A stretch of 64,000 nucleotides of DNA, from NCBI GenBank assembly GCA_009760855.2, contig WPIO01000013.1:2492501-2556500 (forward strand), given 5' to 3'. A program made the translations under genes and the position numbers. The notes under the pieces are model-generated. The model was not told the origin of the DNA. It saw only the letters and a list, made by a program, of their open reading frames with translations, and searched no databases. The stretch comes from Cristatella mucedo (Eukaryota > Bryozoa > Phylactolaemata > Cristatellidae). Shown piece after piece: positions 59,881 to 64,000 of this stretch (position 1 is the stretch's first letter; each line of letters begins with the position of its first letter).

Positions 59881-61044
59881 ATCGACTGATATAAAAGGAT
59901 GACTTTGGATTGTACAATCCATCATTGCCAAGTCCAAGTCTAGACCCTATAATAACATAGTGCCATCAAGGATGCACATTCCTAAAATGCTGATGTCGAC
60001 CATTAACTAGCTCCTTAACCGCACTCAAGTTAGCACCAGTCCAGCAAATCCTGCTTCGATCTAGCCGATCGTTTTTTCTAGCTTGATTGTCAGCACGATT
60101 GACAAAATCAGAGAGCCCATCACCGAAGTATAATCCCCTCCAGAGGCTCCATCGTAATTTTCTTGCTCTTCCTCAATGTCTGCCTTCAACCCTATCCCAG
60201 GGACCCAGATCTCAAAGTTCATCTCCCAGTCTAAGAAGACTACTAGTCGTCTGGACTCCAATAGAACTGGTTGCTTTCTGACAAACCTATTCGAAGCTAC
60301 GTCCACAGCAAGTCGGTTTTCAACTACAATAAGTTAGGTGGTCGGCTATGCGTACTGTGTAGCAGTCACCAGGCAACCTGCATTCTTGCACAGCCCATGA
60401 AAAAACCAAACCCATCAAAGCTGCGGTCGTGGGAGATCTACAGACCAGCATTGTGCATTTGACAGTATTCCCGACTTTGTCAAATCCACATAGAACAGAG
60501 TCTTGCTATGTAATCCAATATAGCTACTGTGGTATCTAAATATTTTCCTATATTGCCAGGAAAGAGGCATGTAATAATATTATGTACTTGCACCACTTCT
60601 GGCATCCACGGGTACACGGACACTCAACCAGTTCCCTGCAAGCCTTGAGGTTTCAGACTGGTGATACCATAATGGCTGCCAATTCCCACTTAAATTTGCC
60701 CACTCCCAAACATAAGCATCACCAAGCTGAGGTGATGATTTCGAAGCTTGTCGCTTGAATTTCACTGTCCAATGAACGTTCTACAAAAGAGTTGCATTAG
60801 TAGATACAATATTCTCAATCAGCCAAGCTTTCTTGGTGAACAGGCTTAAATAGTATGTACAAGGACGGCAGAGCTAATTTTGTTGCATGGCAATACCAAC
60901 AACTTATCGACGAAAACCGTATCCTATCCTATTATATGACCTAGAGCACGAAGGATGCGTGTGAGAAAGTGGCTGCGATGATGGTTAAGGTCTCTCGAAA
61001 TCCAGAGATTTTTTGCACACTCTGCTGAAGGACACTACCAAAGC
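59881..61044. other. Unassigned region containing one candidate exon
   Basis: Apart from the minus-strand candidate at 60588-60780, no gene or repeat family is recognised. Confidence 0.4.
60588..60780 (-). CDS. Candidate Trp-rich exon, identity unknown
   Basis: Minus strand: a good acceptor (gcaactcttttgtag|AACGTT) is followed by 64 open codons with six Trp, including HWTVKFKRQ, AYVWEWANLSGNWQPLWYH and AGNWLSVRVPVDARS. Possible donors are gtg|gtgcaa at 60593 or caa|gtacat at 60587. The VWEW...G.WQP pattern resembles the start of a WWE domain, but the match is short. It could be an exon of a nested or upstream minus-strand gene, or chance. Confidence 0.3.
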
Positions 61045-61215
61045 GCCTTAGCCATTGGGTATGGTCCCTGTACTTAACGAACCAGGTCGTGGGTCTCAGT
61101 CCTGCAGCAGGCAATCCTGTAGTCGCATTGAAAGCAGCAGGAGGTGGGTTAAGAGGTGGATGATGATGGAGCCACTGCGAGCTCTTCTTCTGCTTTATAA
61201 ACTAGGCTGCTAAAT
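61045..61215 (+). mobile_element. tRNA-derived SINE (family A), diverged
   Basis: ggtatggtccctgtacttaa head, gtgggtctcagtcctgcagc B-box region, diverged body with a GGTGG/TGATG insertion, tttataaactaggctgctaa end. Confidence 0.55.
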
Positions 61216-62285
61216 CAAAACCGGCTGTCCTTTACTTTCTTCGTACAGCCAATTAAACTGTGAAACAAGGGCAGACAGACCTTGAACTCTAGGTGGACAT
61301 GGAAGCTTTCAGTCGGCATCAGCAAGCTATTTATCTGAAATGAAGTACCGTGCAAAAGACTAGCCAGAGCCTATCGTGCTCGGGCATTGCCACTGCTTCG
61401 ATGGCCAAAAACAACAACGCCTGCATCGACTTTTCTGACCACAACCTTATCATGATCAGCTGATGCATTGACAAGGTAGAGGATCATCCGTGTGTCAGCC
61501 ACGTCGTGGCTGCAGGTCTGCAAACCAGGCAGGCTGACTGACTGAACTCAATGCCTGCTAACATATAGATGAGACTTCAGTCCACATAACAAGCTTCACT
61601 GCATTTCAGCTGCACGCTGACCAAAAGCCAAACAGCTCATTTTTTGTGACCACACCTAAAGAACGTGGCCCAATTCAATGGAATGCAGGATGCGACAAAC
61701 ACCCTTCTTCTGATCCCTTGCCTTTGGCCGATCCTTGCACAAGAATCTAGGCTGCTTGCAAGGTATGCCTACCATACTGCCTCGACCACCGGCAAGGCTA
61801 GCCTAAACTTCCATTATAAGAAAAGACTTTTCAGGCCTATTCCCATAAGCTTTAGATTTGCCGAGACGGACCATGAGCATAGCAGCTACAGTAAATGATG
61901 AGCATAGTAATGCCAGGCACTACATCATTTGCATAAGGTAAACAGATGAATTAGTGCAATCAAGCAGTCCGGACTGTGGGGGACACGCAGTAGTGCTCCA
62001 CTGAGTACCTGGTAGAGTGGGAAGAAAGGAAGAATTTTCATGTCAAAAAGTCTTGACGGCTTTAACCTCTTGACAAGTAGCTTACGTAGAGTTAAATAAA
62101 TATAGAATGCTTCTTATTCAGACACTACTTTCTGGACCAATGCACTCTCATTTTTCGGTTGAGGTCGAGACGAAATCGGCAGCAGTTTCTTTACTCGATA
62201 ATTGAGTGCCTGAGCCTATCCTTGCACATACAGGTCAGTCCAAGAAGTTTTAATAGTCACAATGTCACAGCAAGACATAGCAAGA
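61216..62285. other. No recognisable feature
   Basis: No coding or repeat signal that can be supported. Confidence 0.4.
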
Positions 62286-63060
62286 CATAATAACAATAAT
62301 GATACTAATAATAAGACATTTGTATATCACCAAAAGTGAACTAAATGTGCTTATAGATATTTTAGATATGCTGTAAAGCAGTGGTTCTCAACCTTCCTAA
62401 TGATGACACGACCCTTTAATACAGTTCCTCATGTTGTGGTGACCCCCAACCATAAAATTATTGTGTTCGAAATGTGGAAATGGGTATTTTTCGCCGGTCT
62501 TAGGTGACCCCTGTGAAAGGGTTGTTCGACGCCCACAGGGGTCGTGACCCACAGGTTGAGAACCGCTGCTGTAAAGGAAGCATGGCCATTGTTTAGTTAT
62601 AACATTCTTAGTGACAGCACGAGTAAGCAGACTAAAGAGAATTAACAAGGAGCCAGCAAATGGTGGGAGGAACAGGTGCGCTTACGGCTCCTTTTTAAAT
62701 CTCGTCAAATCGGGGGGGGGGGGATGTCCTGAAGTCAGTCGGCAGTGAGTGCCCGGCTTTGGGAGCATACTAACGAAAGGCATAGTTTCCAAAGAATTTT
62801 ATGTTCGAACGAGGTATAGCTTAATAATCTGAGTCAGAAAAGCGGGTGGTATGATGCCTAGCCTGGTGTGGGATAGTTATGATAGGTAGGTTGGAGCCAG
62901 AGAATTAAGGTACCTACACGTGAGTGACAGAACCTCAAAGTCAATGTGCTGCTAGATGGGCAGTCAGTGCAGGACGGTGAGAAGTAGCGCAACTTGGCAA
63001 CTCCCACACTCGCGACAGACAAGCCTAGCTGCCAAGTTCTGCACCGTAGGCGTCTTAATG
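62286..63060 (-). mobile_element. L2-like LINE 3' region, split by a SPIN-like MITE
   Basis: Reverse copy: (ATA)n tail, then the gctgtaaaggaagcatggcc block interrupted by the MITE, then the decayed coding block (WQLGLSVASVGVAKLRYFSP in the 62858-63136 minus frame). It ends abruptly near 63060 against a forward copy. Confidence 0.8.
62379..62568 (-). mobile_element. SPIN-like hAT MITE, copy 3, with perfect target duplication
   Basis: 190 bp, ends cagtggttctcaacc and ggttgagaaccgctg, opposite orientation to copies 1 and 2. Internal blocks aatacagttcctcatgttgt, ggtgacccccaaccataaaa and ttaggtgacccctgtgaaag match the SPIN consensus as recalled. Flanked by exact 8-bp direct repeats ctgtaaag (62371-62378 and 62569-62576), the hAT signature. 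The target is a conserved L2 LINE site. Confidence 0.92.
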
Positions 63061-63475
63061 CACAGGGTGGATGACTTGCAAGTAGAAAGGGCTTTTCAGA
63101 ATCTAACAGTCTACCAATACCTTGTACAAACCTCAAATCCTTTGGAGACCGTGCATAGTTCGTATGCTCCCAAAGCCTAGAACTCCCTCCCGACTTGCGT
63201 CAGAACATCCCCTGGAGTGGGTCCCTGAGATTCGTCCTTTATGTACTTATGCGTACTGACACTGCATGCTGCCACTAACCACACTTGCATGCTGCCACTA
63301 ACCACACTTGCATGCTGACCCTGTGCATGTCACCCCTAACCGTGTTATTCATGTTGTCAAGCATGATATTACTCACCATTCGATCGCGGTTTCCCTTTGC
63401 AGCAAATGTAAAGCGCCTAGAAAGAGATTGAGTTCTCTGAGGGCGCTTTATCAAGTGCATTATTATTATTATTAA
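63061..63475 (+). mobile_element. L2-like LINE 3' end, forward
   Basis: Forward copy from the cttgtacaaacctcaaatcc block through a duplicated tgcatgctgccactaaccac unit to the gcgcctagaaagagattgag module and (ATT)n tail. With the preceding reverse copy it forms a head-to-head pair. Confidence 0.85.
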
Positions 63476-63954
63476 GAAACAGAAGTTGAGCCGGGATGTT
63501 GGCATACGATGTACTGTCTTTGTACATATACTCAGTCGGATTCGCCGATGCCAAGCATGGGCCATCTTCAGGTATGCTTGGGTTCACTCAAGCTACACCG
63601 CTCAAAAGTCAAGCGACAACGTGCACTTGCTGCTATAGATTCATCGAACACTTGGGGTGATGCTTGATCTCCACTGGCAAAATATCATCAGCACTTTGCT
63701 TTGCCAGCAGGGCACTGTCTTGCCGTTCACTAAAGCAAACTTTCGGTTTGGTATCAAGCCAAAACGTGTTTACACAGCATCGTTTTAACAGATTTAATCA
63801 CCAAAGACACATGCTTCACCACTGGTATTGCCAGTTCGGCACTTTGATGGGGCAGGCTCAGTGCCGAAACTAAGGAATCTGTTTGCTACCGCTGTCTCAG
63901 CTGTATGACTGCTGCCATGGGGTGCAAAACTTCTTTTCACCAGGGTTTTAAAAG
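63476..63954. other. No recognisable feature
   Basis: Short frames only. Confidence 0.4.
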
Positions 63955-64000
63955 TAATAATAATAATAATCCTTTTGTATTGCAACCTCGGAGAACTGAA
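63955..64000 (-). mobile_element. Start of another reverse L2-type tail, cut by the window
   Basis: (ATA)n followed by ttgtattgcaacctcggaga, the terminal module shared by the L2-like LINE and SINE B; which of the two is unknown. Confidence 0.6.

Overview
This is nuclear DNA of a multicellular animal (a bilaterian). It holds three intron-containing genes in a background full of retroposons, DNA-transposon remnants and simple repeats. No prokaryotic or viral gene order is present. The species cannot be named from the sequence. The ETS gene is of the TEL/Yan class, which argues for a bilaterian. The mix of L2-type LINEs, tRNA-derived SINEs and SPIN-like hAT MITEs fits several lineages.

Layout. 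1-7.3 kb: degraded L2-like LINE 3' ends, two tRNA-derived SINE families and microsatellites. 7.7-11.0 kb: GC-rich, CpG-rich upstream region with a pair of ETS-type sites. 11.0-19.4 kb (+): a complete six-exon HSPBP1 gene (HSP70 nucleotide-exchange factor, 329 codons); every splice phase agrees and a poly(A) signal follows. 19.7-29.2 kb: no firm gene; a 500-bp GA tract, a 15-bp GC-rich minisatellite array of about 36 units and a GC-rich island. 29.3-37.7 kb (+): an ETV6/ETV7 (TEL)/Yan-class transcription factor with a pointed (SAM) domain over two exons, a Gln-rich linker exon and one ETS-domain exon. The last exon and two extra linker exons are tentative. 38.2-56.0 kb (-): the 3' half of a CEPT1/CHPT1-type choline/ethanolamine phosphotransferase. 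Five exons are readable, one intron looks GC-AG, and the last intron is 14.9 kb and full of repeats. The catalytic N-terminal half should lie beyond 64 kb. The ETS and phosphotransferase genes converge tail to tail, with about 575 bp between stop codons. 56-64 kb: a Tc1-like transposase relic, SINEs, a long LINE with endonuclease remnants, a SPIN-like MITE and one unidentified Trp-rich candidate exon.

The three genes serve unrelated housekeeping or regulatory roles (chaperone cycle, transcriptional repression, phospholipid synthesis); nothing suggests a shared pathway. The most striking non-genic content is three SPIN-like hAT MITEs, a family known for horizontal transfer. One has a perfect 8-bp target duplication. 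A SINE family also shares its 3' tail with the resident L2-like LINE.
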